64,000 nt of DNA from Flavobacterium caseinilyticum (GCF_004349085.1 NZ_SMFM01000010.1:1-64000); one strand, 5' to 3'. Counted from the first letter of the stretch, positions 23,996 through 33,509 are shown. The notes: generated by a model from the letters alone, not told the origin. Numbers and translations are program-made.

Positions 23996-26911
23996 ATGTC
24001 AATTACGCCTAAATTACTAGAATTATCTCAGTCATTAGAAGGAGCACTTTTATATGATGATCTGCATAAAACATTGTATGCCACAGATGCTTCTGCATAT
24101 CGGATGATACCAGATGCTGTAGCGATTCCAAAATCAGAGGATGATATTGTAAAAATTATTCGCTTTGCAGCAAAAAATAAGATTTCAATCACGCCCAGAA
24201 CTGCCGGAACTTCGTTGGCTGGTCAAACAGTGGGTAATGGCATAATTGTCGATGTTTCGAAACATTTCACCAAGATTGTTGCTTTTGATGCAGAAAAAAA
24301 GACAATAACAGTTCAGCCGGGAGTAATTCGTGATGAACTGAATTTATATTTAAAACCACACGGATTGTTTTTTGGACCCAATACTTCGACGTCAAATCGT
24401 TGTATGATAGGAGGAATGGTGGGCAATAATTCATCTGGAACCACATCGATTCGTTATGGAGTTACCCGAGATAAAATCGTCGAGATTAAAGCGATTTTGA
24501 GTGATGGAAGCTTGGCAGTGTTTAAAGAACTGACTTCGGCGGAATTCATTGAAAATACAAAAGGGAACATGCTCGAAAGCTCCATTTACAAGACTATTTA
24601 TGAGGAACTTACCAATACAGAAAACCAGAAAGAGATAATCAAGGAATTTCCGAAACCTGAAATTCACAGACGAAATACCGGATACGCGATTGATTTATTA
24701 TTGAAATCGGAACTTTTTGGAGGAACCGAAAACACGATAAATCTAGGAAAACTCCTTTGCGGCAGCGAAGGAACGTTAGCTTTTACCACCGAAATCACAC
24801 TGAAAGTGGACGAGCTGCCACCAACGAATAATGTGATGGTCGTGGCCCATTTTCATACCATTCAGGAAAGTTTAGAAGCTGTGGTTACCGCGATGAAACA
24901 TCATTTGTATACCTGTGAAATGATGGATGATACGATATTAGATTGCACGAAAACCAACAGAGAACAAGCCAAAAACAGATTTTTCATTCAAGGCGAACCA
25001 AAAGCGGTTATCATGCTCGAAGTGGCGTCGCATCACAGTATGGAAGACGCCGAATCGCAAGCCAATGCTTTAATCGCTGATTTACAAAGAAATAATTTTG
25101 GGTATGCTTTGCCAAAAATTTACGGAACTGATATTGATAAAATTAATGAGTTGCGAAAATCGGGTCTCGGACTTTTAGGTAGCATTGTTGGCGACAACAA
25201 AGCGGCCGATTCTATTGAAGATACTGCCGTTGAGTTGAGTGATTTACCCAATTATATTGCCGAATTCTCGGCGATGATGGAGCGTCACGGGCAGAGCGCC
25301 ATTTATTATGCACATGCCGGCGCCGGAGAATTGCATTTGCGACCGGTTTTAAATTTAAAAACAAAAGAAGGACTGCATCAATTTAGAAACATCGCAACCG
25401 AAGTTGCTATTTTGGTTAAAAAATACAGAGGTTCGCTGAGCGGGGAACACGGAGACGGAATTGTACGTGGCGAGTTTTTGCCTTTTATGATTGGTGAGCA
25501 GAATTATGAATTGTTAAAAAGAATCAAACACGCTTTTGATCCCAATACCATCTTAAACGTGGGGAAAATCGTCAACGCTTTCAAAATGGATGAAAATCTG
25601 AGGGTGGAAGCGGGCAGAGTGGAACCTGAAATACAAACGATTCAGGATTTTTCGGATAGTATGGGGATTTTGCGTGCTGCGGAAAAATGCAATGGTTCCG
25701 GTGATTGCAGAAAATTACCATCGGCAGGCGGGACTCTGTGTCCAAGTTACCGCGCCACCCGAAATGAGAAAGATACGACGCGCGCCAGAGCCAATGCGCT
25801 GAGAGAATATTTGACGCATTCCGAAAAAGACAATAAATTTGACCACGAAGAATTATATAAGGTATTTGAATTGTGTGTGAGTTGCAAAGCCTGTGCCAGC
25901 GAATGTCCCAGTAATGTGGATGTAGCGGCTTTAAAATCAGAGTTTTTGTACCAATACCAAAAAGCAAATGGATTTTCATGGCGCAATAAAGTTTTTGCTT
26001 TTAACGCCAAATTGAATGGACTCGGAAGTATTACTCCAAGGTTTACGAATTTCATGGTGAATTTGCCTTTGGTGAAAAAAAGCATGGGAATTGCTTCCAA
26101 AAGAGAAGTGCCGCTTTTGGCTCCAAAGACATTTCGAAAATGGTACGAGGAAAATTGGAATCAGGCGCCAAGTAATTCTTTTGTAAACGGAAAAGTATGT
26201 TTGTTTTGCGATGAATTCACTAATTTCTATGACGTTTCGGTTGGAATTGATGCGTATGAGTTATTGACAGCATTAGGATATGAAGTGATTCTGGTAGATC
26301 ATGAAGAAAGTGGAAGAGCTTTTATTTCTAAAGGGTTTCTAGAAGAAGCAAAAGCAATTGCGAATACAAACGTTGCTGTTTTTTCGGATTACATTACTGC
26401 AGATTTTCCCTTGATAGGAATCGAACCTTCAGCTATATTGACCTTTAGAGACGAATATATTCGCTTGGCAGATGATAAAGAAGGCGCTGAAAAATTAGCC
26501 AAAAATGTTTTTACGATTGAAGAATTTTTCAAGAATGAGATTACAAAAGGTAAAATTCATGCAGAACAATTTTCTGATGAGGCAAAAGCAATAAAAATCC
26601 ACGGACACTGTCACCAAAAGTCATTGAGTACGATGGAAGCGACTTTTGCGATGTTGAATGTGCCGAAAAACAGTTCGGTTACCATTTATAATTCGGGTTG
26701 CTGTGGCATGGCAGGTTCTTTTGGATATGAAAAAGAACATTATGAAATCAGTATGCAAATGGGCGAGGATACGTTGTTCCCAAAAATTAGAGCAACTGAA
26801 CCAACAACAGCCATTGCCGCTGCAGGAACGAGTTGTCGCCATCAGATTTTTGACGGAACCAATAGGAAAGCATTGCATCCGGTGACCATTTTAAGAAGTT
26901 GTTTGAAGTAG
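23996..26911 (+). CDS. FAD-binding and (Fe-S)-binding oxidoreductase (Dld/YdiJ-like)
   Basis: The 971-residue enzyme is a chain of domains: an FAD-binding_4 module (about 30-230; TPRTAGTSLAGQTVGNGI, GGMVGNNSSGTTSIRYG), a FAD-oxidase C domain (about 260-530; LCGSEGTLAFTTE, GEHGDGIVRGEF), ferredoxin-like 4Fe-4S clusters (CNGSGDCRK and CVSCKACASECPSNVD, residues about 560-645) and two CCG-type domains ending with GHCHQKS and NSGCCGMAGSFGYE. Relatives oxidise D-lactate, D-2-hydroxyglutarate or similar 2-hydroxyacids and pass electrons to quinones. The substrate cannot be named from sequence. No membrane helices; peripheral association is likely. It stands alone, with a -7 box upstream. Confidence 0.88.
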   Translation: MSITPKLLELSQSLEGALLYDDLHKTLYATDASAYRMIPDAVAIPKSEDDIVKIIRFAAKNKISITPRTAGTSLAGQTVGNGIIVDVSKHFTKIVAFDAEKKTITVQPGVIRDELNLYLKPHGLFFGPNTSTSNRCMIGGMVGNNSSGTTSIRYGVTRDKIVEIKAILSDGSLAVFKELTSAEFIENTKGNMLESSIYKTIYEELTNTENQKEIIKEFPKPEIHRRNTGYAIDLLLKSELFGGTENTINLGKLLCGSEGTLAFTTEITLKVDELPPTNNVMVVAHFHTIQESLEAVVTAMKHHLYTCEMMDDTILDCTKTNREQAKNRFFIQGEPKAVIMLEVASHHSMEDAESQANALIADLQRNNFGYALPKIYGTDIDKINELRKSGLGLLGSIVGDNKAADSIEDTAVELSDLPNYIAEFSAMMERHGQSAIYYAHAGAGELHLRPVLNLKTKEGLHQFRNIATEVAILVKKYRGSLSGEHGDGIVRGEFLPFMIGEQNYELLKRIKHAFDPNTILNVGKIVNAFKMDENLRVEAGRVEPEIQTIQDFSDSMGILRAAEKCNGSGDCRKLPSAGGTLCPSYRATRNEKDTTRARANALREYLTHSEKDNKFDHEELYKVFELCVSCKACASECPSNVDVAALKSEFLYQYQKANGFSWRNKVFAFNAKLNGLGSITPRFTNFMVNLPLVKKSMGIASKREVPLLAPKTFRKWYEENWNQAPSNSFVNGKVCLFCDEFTNFYDVSVGIDAYELLTALGYEVILVDHEESGRAFISKGFLEEAKAIANTNVAVFSDYITADFPLIGIEPSAILTFRDEYIRLADDKEGAEKLAKNVFTIEEFFKNEITKGKIHAEQFSDEAKAIKIHGHCHQKSLSTMEATFAMLNVPKNSSVTIYNSGCCGMAGSFGYEKEHYEISMQMGEDTLFPKIRATEPTTAIAAAGTSCRHQIFDGTNRKALHPVTILRSCLK

Positions 26912-27099
26912 GATCTATTTCTTTACAGACTGATAAATTGGGACTGACTTTAGTTTGCCAATAATTATCTTAAGGTTGTTTTAAAAAAAATAATAATAAA
27001 ATTCTTTTCTATTACTATATCCGAACAAAATTTATATTATTGCAAACTGCAAGTAAAAAAAAATACAAATAGATTAATTTTTAATGATAAAATTTAGAT

Positions 27100-28776
27100 A
27101 TGGCATTTTCAAGTTTATTTAGAAGAAAATCAACAACAACAATACTACAGCAAGGTGGCGATGGAGATCATACGGAACTACGCAAGGTTCTTACGGTCAG
27201 AGATCTGACTTTTTTTGGGATTGCTGCGATCATTGGCGGAGGAACTTTTAGCGCGATTGGAAATGCCTGTTTTTCGGGAGGTCCCGGAGTAGTTATCCTG
27301 TATATCATTTGTGCTATCGCATGTGGATTTACCGCTATGTGCTACGCCGAATTTGCTGCAAGAGTTCCCGTTTCGGGAAGTGCCTACACCTATGCGTATG
27401 TTTCTTTTGGGGAATTGTTTGCATGGATTATCGGCTGGGCATTGATTATGGAATATTCTATCGGAAACATCTATATTGCTTTTTCTTGGAGTGGTTATTT
27501 TACGAATTTGTTGGAAACTTTTCAGATTTATTTGCCGGAATGGCTGACGATAAATTACCAATCTGCGCATTCGGCCTTTTTGGAAAATAAAGCTGGAGAA
27601 GGGTTTAATGCTTGGCAAAACGCACCGATGCTCGGCAGCTTGAAAATAATTTTTGATATGCCGGCTGTTGTAATCAATATATTGATCACTTATTTAGTAT
27701 ATCGAGGTACAAAAGAGTCCAGAAATATCAGCAATGTCATGGTGATGATTAAATTGGTGATAATAGCTTTGGTCATTGTTGTTGGCGCTTTTTATGTGGA
27801 TATTGACAATTGGACGCCATTTATGCCAAATGGTTTCAAAGGAGTTATGGGTGGTGTTTCGGCTGTTTTCTTCGCTTATATCGGCTTTGATGCCGTTTCA
27901 ACATTGGCAGAAGAAAGCAAAAATCCGCAACGGGATTTGCCTCGAGGTATGATTTATTCCCTATTGGTTTGTACCGTTATATATATCATTTTAGCGTTGG
28001 TCATTACAGGGATGGTTTCCTATACTTTGCTAGGTGTAAGCGATCCTTTAGCTGAAATATTTGCATTAAAAGGAGTAAAATGGATGTTGTTTATTGTTTC
28101 CATTGCGGCCGTGGTGGCAATGACCAGTGTAATGTTGGTTTTTCAAATGGGACAACCGCGTATTTGGATGACAATGAGTCGTGATGGACTGATGCCAAAG
28201 AAATTTGCCGAGATTCATCCAAAATACAAAACACCGGGTTTTGCAACTATCATAACAGGCTTAGTGGTTGGAATTCCAATATTCTTCACAGACGAAAATT
28301 TTGTTTTGGACTTTACCAGTATCGGGACTTTATTTGCTTTTGTGTTGGTTTGTGGCGGGGTGTTGATGTTATCACCTCAAAGCGAAGCTGAAATTGCGGA
28401 GCGTAAGATCAACGGCAAGTTTAAAATTCCATACATTAACTCCAAGTTTATTTTTCCTCTGCTGGTTGTGGTTACTGCATTCTTAATTCAGTATTTATTT
28501 CCAACATTTTTTGCGGATACTTTCGATTTATCCGCCGATAAAATGGCAGCAAATAGCACAATGATCATTTTCTTTATTTTGTGTATTGTTATGGCGGTTT
28601 TATCATTCCTTAAAAACCTTTCTTTAATTCCGTTACTGGGATTAATTTCGTGCTGTTATTTACTTACCGGAATGGCAGTTTCTAATTGGAAATGGTTTGG
28701 TGTTTGGTTGTTGATTGGATTAGTATTCTACTTTATTTACGGATATAAAAACAGTAAATTGAATCTCAACAAGTAA
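27100..28776 (+). CDS. APC-family amino acid permease
   Basis: The 558-residue protein has roughly 12-14 membrane helices, beginning with the amphipathic N-terminus and FFGIAAIIGGGTFSAIGNAC, the helix-1 signature of the cationic amino-acid (CAT/YfnA-like) branch with its GxG break. FAARVPVSGSAYTYAYVSFG, AYIGFDAVSTLAEESKNPQR and DLPRGMIYSL are further family hallmarks. The substrate, probably one or several neutral or cationic amino acids taken up with protons, is not predictable. A hairpin terminator follows the stop. It shows no operon partner. Confidence 0.9.
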   Translation: MAFSSLFRRKSTTTILQQGGDGDHTELRKVLTVRDLTFFGIAAIIGGGTFSAIGNACFSGGPGVVILYIICAIACGFTAMCYAEFAARVPVSGSAYTYAYVSFGELFAWIIGWALIMEYSIGNIYIAFSWSGYFTNLLETFQIYLPEWLTINYQSAHSAFLENKAGEGFNAWQNAPMLGSLKIIFDMPAVVINILITYLVYRGTKESRNISNVMVMIKLVIIALVIVVGAFYVDIDNWTPFMPNGFKGVMGGVSAVFFAYIGFDAVSTLAEESKNPQRDLPRGMIYSLLVCTVIYIILALVITGMVSYTLLGVSDPLAEIFALKGVKWMLFIVSIAAVVAMTSVMLVFQMGQPRIWMTMSRDGLMPKKFAEIHPKYKTPGFATIITGLVVGIPIFFTDENFVLDFTSIGTLFAFVLVCGGVLMLSPQSEAEIAERKINGKFKIPYINSKFIFPLLVVVTAFLIQYLFPTFFADTFDLSADKMAANSTMIIFFILCIVMAVLSFLKNLSLIPLLGLISCCYLLTGMAVSNWKWFGVWLLIGLVFYFIYGYKNSKLNLNK

Positions 28777-28792
28777 TTAAATAAAAGGTTAA

Positions 28793-28825
28793 AAATATCC
28801 GTTTCTGCTCCAGAAATGGATATTT
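28793..28825 (+). terminator. Terminator after the amino acid permease gene
   Basis: AAATATCCGTTTCTG pairs with CAGAAATGGATATTT (one G-T pair) around CTC, followed by CTTTTTTC. Confidence 0.75.
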
Positions 28826-28831
28826 CTTTTT

Positions 28832-29190
28832 TCAATTTCTCTCCAAAATTAACAGCAACTCCGCAATTTTAGCGGACTTACAATCGGTTCCATTCCAGAT
28901 GAGTTTACCGTGTTTGTTTACTATTTGTTTTGGTTTTCGGTAATTCCAGTTAGTTACTTCTTCCCAGGAGTATACAGTTTTTCGAGCTAAGCAGGCAGTG
29001 AAACCATAGCTATTTTGAAACGAATTCCAAATCGCTATTTGGGGGAAAGTCAAAGGTATCAGGACGGTTTATTTTTTCAATCAAGTTTGTTAAATTGCAA
29101 TAAGTCAAATGCGTTTTGCGCAACTTTTGATAAATTTATTTCTTTACAAGAAATGTTTCGCAGCTTGGCTCATTTTGCGGAAGCTAAAAA
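28832..29190 (-). pseudogene. Possible decayed gene of unknown family
   Basis: On the minus strand the last 60 or so codons before a stop at 28832 read like ordinary protein (YSWEEVTNWNYRKPKQIVNK, WNGTDCKSAKIAELLL), but no in-frame ATG is present; the only start is a TTG. Further upstream another frame carries protein-like sequence (EKINRPDTFDFPPNSDLEFV) interrupted by stops. A frame change near 29000 would join the two. This suggests a degenerated gene, but I do not recognise the family and composition is AT-rich, so chance is possible. Confidence 0.25.
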
Positions 29191-29337
29191 TCCACTATGA
29201 AATATTTTTTAAATAATTGATTTTGAATATTTTATAAAATCATAAAAAAATATTTCGTAAATTTATGTGTTATTTGTTCTGCTTTTTCTACTTCAATTCA
29301 TACTATAATTTGTTAATAAGGTCTAAAAACAAAAAGA

Positions 29338-29982
29338 ATGAAAAAGTATATTTTTTACCTAATGACTTTTGAATTTCTAATTTTAAATGTAAGATGTTCA
29401 TCAGATGTTAACTTAGATGCAAATTTTGATCACAATATAGTCGAATCGGTTACAGTTAAAGAATATAAAACCAATATACCTTTACCAGAAGTAAAATTTA
29501 GCATCTATTTTTGTAAAAAATACGATGTTGAGTTCGGCACTTGTATAGAGAAAGAGCAATTGTCTTCATGCGTAACCGATAAAAATGGTATTTGCAAATG
29601 TACTTTTCCTAAGAATTCATTTGCAGACATTATAATAGAAAAACCAATGTATTGGATAAAACATTATCATAACATTGAAAGGAGTAAAGAATATGTAATT
29701 CAACCGGAAGCTTGGGTTAATATTAATTTTATAGCTAATGCTGAATATCCAAGTACATGTACTTTTTTTATAAAAATTGATGGAGAATTGCGTTATGCAC
29801 AAGAAATTTTTCAGCTAATAAATCCATCAAATAAGGTTTTAACGCTGTTTGGTAATGAAGAAAATAAAATAAACTGGATATTGTATAAAACCTTTAACAG
29901 CAATTCCGAAGTCTTAAATTCAGGTAGTTTTATTTTAAACCCAAAAAAATTTAAAAATTTAACTTATACCTTAAATTATTGA
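29338..29982 (+). CDS. Hypothetical secreted protein, possibly a lipoprotein (214 aa)
   Basis: I do not recognise the family. A signal peptide (MKKYIFYLMTFEFLILNVRC) ends with Cys at residue 20 followed by SSD, but the preceding NVR is a poor lipobox, so lipidation is doubtful although Bacteroidetes lipoboxes are loose. The body is beta-rich: ESVTVKEYKTNIPLPEVKFS resembles the opening of a carboxypeptidase-regulatory or Ig-like domain with the phrase VTDKNGICKCTFPKNSFADI. Five further Cys (at CKKYDVEFGTC, LSSC, ICKC) could form disulfides. It lacks operon partners and lies between the permease and trp operon; its AT content is above the neighbours'. Confidence 0.5.
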   Translation: MKKYIFYLMTFEFLILNVRCSSDVNLDANFDHNIVESVTVKEYKTNIPLPEVKFSIYFCKKYDVEFGTCIEKEQLSSCVTDKNGICKCTFPKNSFADIIIEKPMYWIKHYHNIERSKEYVIQPEAWVNINFIANAEYPSTCTFFIKIDGELRYAQEIFQLINPSNKVLTLFGNEENKINWILYKTFNSNSEVLNSGSFILNPKKFKNLTYTLNY

Positions 29983-30106
29983 TTTATCACTCTTTTGATA
30001 TTTTTTGTTAACTAGTAGATAGGTCTGATAAATTTCAGTTATTAATTTTACTATTACGGACAAAATAGATTGTTGTAAATTAAATTACTGTATTATTTGG
30101 TCAAAA

Positions 30107-30139
30107 AAACGCCGTTTAAATCAACTTTAAACGGCGTTT
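30107..30139 (-). terminator. Terminator of the trp operon
   Basis: AAACGCCGTTTAAA pairs with TTTAAACGGCGTTT over a 5-base loop; on the minus strand a run of seven T residues follows. It is 23 bases past the trpA stop. Confidence 0.9.
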
Positions 30140-30161
30140 CATCTTATATAAAAGAAGTTGT

Positions 30162-30923
30162 TTATCGAATCGCTTGTACAAACTCTTCAATTTTTCCAGT
30201 TCCATTTTCGGTTAAATGCTGAATGAAGGCACTTCCTATAATCGCTCCTTTGGCATATTGTGTGGCTTGGTTGAAGGTTTCTTTGTTGTTAATTCCAAAT
30301 CCAATTACTTGAGGATTTTTTAGATTCATGTCGGCAATGCGTTTGAAATATTCTTCTTGAGCGCTTCCAAAACCAGTTTGCGATCCCGTAACACTCGCTG
30401 AACTGACCATGTAAATAAATCCATCAGAAACACTGTCAATAAAGTTGATTCGTTCTACGGATGTTTGTGGTGTGATAAGGAAGATGTTTTTTAATCCGTA
30501 TTTTTCGAAAGTAGTTTTGTATTCATCGGCATACACGTCAACCGGTAAATCAGGAATGATTAATCCATCGATGCCAATTTCGGCACATTTCTGACAGAAA
30601 TTTTCAATTCCGTATTGCAACATTGGGTTGAAATATCCCATAATCACCAAAGGAATGGATACTGTTTTACGAATGTCTTTTAGTTGGTCAAACAAGACTT
30701 GTGTTGTCATTCCGTTATTCAACGCCTGTGTAGAACTAGCTTGAATCGTTGGGCCATCAGCCAATGGATCGCTAAACGGCAATCCGATTTCAATCATGTC
30801 GACGCCATTTTTTTCTAAATCCTGAATGATTTGTATCGTATCGTTTAGATTGGGATATCCCGCCGAGAAATAAATGGAAAGTATCTTTTTAGTCTCTTTT
30901 AATTTTTGATTTATTCGGTTCAT
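30162..30923 (-). CDS. trpA: Tryptophan synthase alpha subunit
   Basis: The 253-residue TIM-barrel protein cleaves indole-3-glycerol phosphate to indole, which passes to TrpB. Catalytic Glu and Asp are seen in GVDMIEIGLPFSDPLADGPT, and IVSSASVTGSQTGFG-type phosphate-binding sequence (YMVSSASVTGSQTGFGSAQE) and GFGINNKETF follow. It is the last gene of the operon, separated from trpB by a gamma-glutamylcyclotransferase-like gene and repeats rather than overlapping trpB as in many bacteria. A strong terminator lies 23 bases beyond the stop. Confidence 0.96.
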   Translation of the reverse strand: MNRINQKLKETKKILSIYFSAGYPNLNDTIQIIQDLEKNGVDMIEIGLPFSDPLADGPTIQASSTQALNNGMTTQVLFDQLKDIRKTVSIPLVIMGYFNPMLQYGIENFCQKCAEIGIDGLIIPDLPVDVYADEYKTTFEKYGLKNIFLITPQTSVERINFIDSVSDGFIYMVSSASVTGSQTGFGSAQEEYFKRIADMNLKNPQVIGFGINNKETFNQATQYAKGAIIGSAFIQHLTENGTGKIEEFVQAIR

Positions 30924-30945
30924 TATTTATTTTTTTTATCAGATC

Positions 30946-31014
30946 AACAAGGTTTTAGAAACCTTGCAGGTCATTTATCGTTATCCTGCAAGCTCTTTTT
31001 TGACCTTGTAGGTT
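30946..31014. repeat. AACCTTGCAGGT-type repeat between the GGCT-like gene and trpA
   Basis: CAAGGTTTTAGAAACCTTG at 30950-30968, followed by GCAGGTC, then CCTGCAAG near 30984 and GACCTTGTAGGTT near 31001, form a compound inverted repeat. Similar palindromes with ACCTTGCAGG are scattered in many flavobacterial genomes. Confidence 0.6.
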
Positions 31015-31028
31015 TAATTTTCAATGCC

Positions 31029-31349
31029 TTAAATTGCGGCACTGTATGCCCAAGCTTTTTGGTTGGATTGCAACTGTACTTCAACACGTCTGTAGTGCAA
31101 TCCTTCGTACAGATCTGTTTGGCGAAGTTCTTGTGACGAAACAGAATACACCATTCCGTTGATAGTATCTTCGGGTTTATTAGTTTCTGTAATAATGGGA
31201 TAGTGTACTAGTCCAAATTCTTCTTCAATTTGAATTTTTTTTACAATATATCCAATTAACGTTTCAGGAGTTCCCTCCAGAATACGTCCAAAGAGATCTT
31301 TTTGTATGTCTTCATTTTGTAAACTGCCGTAAGCGAATAATTTTTCCAT
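31029..31349 (-). CDS. Gamma-glutamylcyclotransferase/AIG2-like protein inside the trp operon
   Basis: ATG 31349 gives 106 residues starting MEKLFAYGSLQNEDIQKDLF. The YGSL motif binds gamma-glutamyl substrates in the GGCT/AIG2 fold and the acidic TDLYEGLHYRRVEVQLQS segment carries the expected catalytic Glu. Family members release 5-oxoproline from gamma-glutamyl amino acids or amines. A link to tryptophan synthesis is not known to me; it is transcribed between trpB and trpA, so it will be expressed with them and subject to the trp attenuator. It may be an inserted passenger, since repeats flank it on both sides. Confidence 0.75.
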   Translation of the reverse strand: MEKLFAYGSLQNEDIQKDLFGRILEGTPETLIGYIVKKIQIEEEFGLVHYPIITETNKPEDTINGMVYSVSSQELRQTDLYEGLHYRRVEVQLQSNQKAWAYSAAI

Positions 31350-31513
31350 AGTTTCTATTTTTGAAAGTGTGAACAAACGTAATTTTTATTGCTGTTGGGT
31401 TTGCGTTAAGGATTAAAGTGGAAATCCTTTTTTGTCTCGTTTTTTTAACGAGATAAAAAAGATTGCAACGGAAAGCCTGACCGCGCTGAAACGCTAGTGA
31501 AAGCGAGGTAACG

Positions 31514-31559
31514 CCCCGAAATAAATTCGGGATAAACCCCGAAATAAAGCCGGGATAAA
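31514..31559. repeat. Two tandem 23-bp CCCCGAAATAAA units
   Basis: Unit one 31514-31536 (CCCCGAAATAAATTCGGGATAAA written in two parts: CCCCGAAATAAA + TTCGGGATAAA) and unit two 31537-31559 differ only at AT/GC before CGGG. Each can form a short CCCGAA/TTCGGG stem. They lie just behind the trpB stop with a preceding CGAGGTAACG stretch. Confidence 0.7.
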
Positions 31560-31587
31560 CTGTAAAATGAATTCAGAGTCAACCCAG

Positions 31588-33498
31588 TTATAATTTAAAA
31601 TAATCGATATAAGTACTCAAATCTTTGTCACCGCGACCGGAAAGATTAATGACAACCACATCTTCCGGTTTGAATTTCATCTCGTCGAGAACGGCAAAGG
31701 CATGCGCACTTTCAATGGCGGGAATAAGCCCTTCCATTTTGGATAATTTGATTCCCCATTGCATGGCTTGATCATCCGTAATGGAGATAAATTGTGCTCT
31801 TTTGGTGGCGAATAAATTTGCGTGCATTGGACCTACACCCGGATAATCCAGTCCTGCAGAAATGGAATACGGTTCGGTGATTTGGCCATCCGTTGTTTGC
31901 ATCAACAGTGTTTTACTGCCGTGAATAACACCCACTTTTCCTAGGGCCGATGTGGCGGCACTTTCCCCTGAATTTACGCCTAAACCGGCTGCTTCGACGG
32001 CAATGATTTTCACGTCCTCATCTTCTAAGAAATGGTAGTAAGTTCCAGCAGCGTTGCTTCCGCCACCTACGCAGGCAATTACATAATCAGGGTTTTCACG
32101 ACCTTCTTTTTCCAATAATTGTTCTTTGATTTCCTTAGAAATAACACTTTGAAAGCGCGCTACCATATCAGGATAAGGATGCGGTCCCACAACAGATCCA
32201 ATAATATAATAGGTGTCAACAGGATTATTAATCCAATCCCGAATGGCTTCGTTTGTGGCATCTTTTAAGGTTTTTGATCCTGACATTGCCGGACGAACTT
32301 CAGCACCTAACATTTTCATACGAGCTACATTTGGCGCCTGACGTTTGATGTCGATTTCACCCATGTACACGATGCATTCCAGACCCATTAAAGCACATAC
32401 AGTGGCAGTGGCTACGCCGTGTTGGCCGGCACCAGTTTCAGCGATGATTCGTTTTTTGCCTAAACGATTGGCTAACAATATTTGTCCAATCGTATTGTTA
32501 ATTTTATGCGCACCAGTGTGACATAAATCTTCTCTTTTCAGATAGATTTTAGTGTTGTATTCTTTTGATAGGCGTTTGGCAAAATAAAGAGGTGTTGGTC
32601 GGCCTGCATACTCTTTCAGTAAAGAGTCAAATTCAGCTTGAAATTCTGGTTCAGCTGTAATTTTTAAATAGTTTTGGCGTAATTCCTCAACATTTGGATA
32701 TAACATTTCAGGAATGAAAGCACCTCCAAATTCTCCGTAATAGCCTTTTTCGTTGACGTTGTATGACATAATTTTATTTTTTATTTTGTTATCTGTAGAG
32801 ACGTACTGCAGTGCGTCTCTACGTATATTTCTACATAATTCTATATTTTTTAATCCCGGTTCTATTTCGAATTTACTGTTTACATCAATGGCGTAAAGCG
32901 GTAAATTAGTTTTTGCTATTTCTTTCACTGCTTCCATTTCCTCAATTCCAATTCCGCCACTCAAGAAAAACGGTTTGCTTGAAGGATATTTTTCTAAGAC
33001 TTTCCAGTCGAATGTGGTTCCGTTTCCGCCTGGTAATTTTCCTTTGGTATCAAAAAGGAAATAATCACATACGGTTTCAAAGGGTTTCAATACCTCAAAA
33101 TCAAAAGCGTCATCAACAGAGAATACTTTGATGATTTCAATTGAACTATTCAGATTATCCCTCAATTCCTGGCAAAATTCAACCGATTCGTGACCGTGCA
33201 ATTGAATGGCTTGCATATTATATTTCTGGGCTTTCGCCAAAATAACTTCTATGCTTTCATTTACAAAAACGCCTACTTTTTTAATCGATTTGGGTAAATC
33301 TGGAATCACACCATCAAAATACCGAGCTGATTTCTCCCAGAATATAAATCCCATATAATCGGGTAGGAGCGTACCTACTTCAATTATATTATCGGGATAT
33401 TTCATACCGCAGATTTTTATCCCCAATCCTCCCAAAGTCTCGGGACTCCCTGAATGTGAGGGAGCGGAAGTATCTTGATTGTCAGTGTTTTTTTTCAT
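31588..33498 (-). CDS. trpF-trpB: TrpF-TrpB continuous reading frame (isomerase joined to tryptophan synthase beta)
   Basis: One 636-residue frame carries both enzymes. Residues about 27-225 are phosphoribosylanthranilate isomerase ([53 protein letters not shown]), and residues about 244-636 are TrpB with the PLP Lys in [10 protein letters not shown] and the GGGSNAAG phosphate loop. The joint ([20 protein letters not shown]) is encoded largely by a 28-base palindromic repeat (32795-32822); no stop codon separates them. The N-terminal extension before KICGM ([13 protein letters not shown]) also comes from repeat-like DNA. An internal ATG at 32769 would give a normal 393-residue TrpB. Either a fusion protein or two overlapping products is possible. 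Confidence 0.9.
   Translation of the reverse strand: MKKNTDNQDTSAPSHSGSPETLGGLGIKICGMKYPDNIIEVGTLLPDYMGFIFWEKSARYFDGVIPDLPKSIKKVGVFVNESIEVILAKAQKYNMQAIQLHGHESVEFCQELRDNLNSSIEIIKVFSVDDAFDFEVLKPFETVCDYFLFDTKGKLPGGNGTTFDWKVLEKYPSSKPFFLSGGIGIEEMEAVKEIAKTNLPLYAIDVNSKFEIEPGLKNIELCRNIRRDALQYVSTDNKIKNKIMSYNVNEKGYYGEFGGAFIPEMLYPNVEELRQNYLKITAEPEFQAEFDSLLKEYAGRPTPLYFAKRLSKEYNTKIYLKREDLCHTGAHKINNTIGQILLANRLGKKRIIAETGAGQHGVATATVCALMGLECIVYMGEIDIKRQAPNVARMKMLGAEVRPAMSGSKTLKDATNEAIRDWINNPVDTYYIIGSVVGPHPYPDMVARFQSVISKEIKEQLLEKEGRENPDYVIACVGGGSNAAGTYYHFLEDEDVKIIAVEAAGLGVNSGESAATSALGKVGVIHGSKTLLMQTTDGQITEPYSISAGLDYPGVGPMHANLFATKRAQFISITDDQAMQWGIKLSKMEGLIPAIESAHAFAVLDEMKFKPEDVVVINLSGRGDKDLSTYIDYFKL
32767..32769 (-). 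other. trpB: Internal ATG, likely native start of TrpB
   Basis: ATG at 32769 begins [20 protein letters not shown], the normal N-terminus of flavobacterial TrpB (393 residues to the stop at 31588). It is preceded by an A-rich leader typical of Bacteroidetes initiation. Translation from here would give free TrpB in addition to any TrpF-TrpB read-through product. Confidence 0.6.
32795..32822. repeat. 28-bp palindromic repeat at the trpF-trpB joint
   Basis: GTAGAGACGTACTGCA followed by GTGCGTCTCTAC is an almost perfect palindrome (one mismatched pair). Palindromes of the form GTAGAGACGC...GCGTCTCTAC are widespread intergenic repeats; here the repeat is in frame and coding. Confidence 0.85.
33419..33473. 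repeat. GC-rich repeat captured in the trpF 5' coding region
   Basis: On the minus strand GCTCCCTCACATTCAGGGAG followed by ACTTTGGGAGGATTGGGG resembles the CTCCCC/GGTTGGGGAGG-type blocks at 35513-35547, 36120-36165 and 36226-36258. Here it is translated, giving the TrpF N-terminal extension rich in Ser, Pro and Gly. Confidence 0.55.
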
Positions 33499-33509
33499 CT
33501 ATTTTTTTA

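Noticed and set aside
25581..26100. Long minus-strand frames within the FAD/Fe-S dehydrogenase gene
   Set aside because: These are antisense frames within a clearly coding, well-conserved gene; no start or ribosome-binding support.
31588..33498. trpF-trpB fusion as a simple frameshift error
   Set aside because: No single-base indel is needed to explain it: the frame runs through the repeat and linker without any shift, so the sequence itself supports the read-through. An assembly mistake in the repeat cannot be fully excluded.
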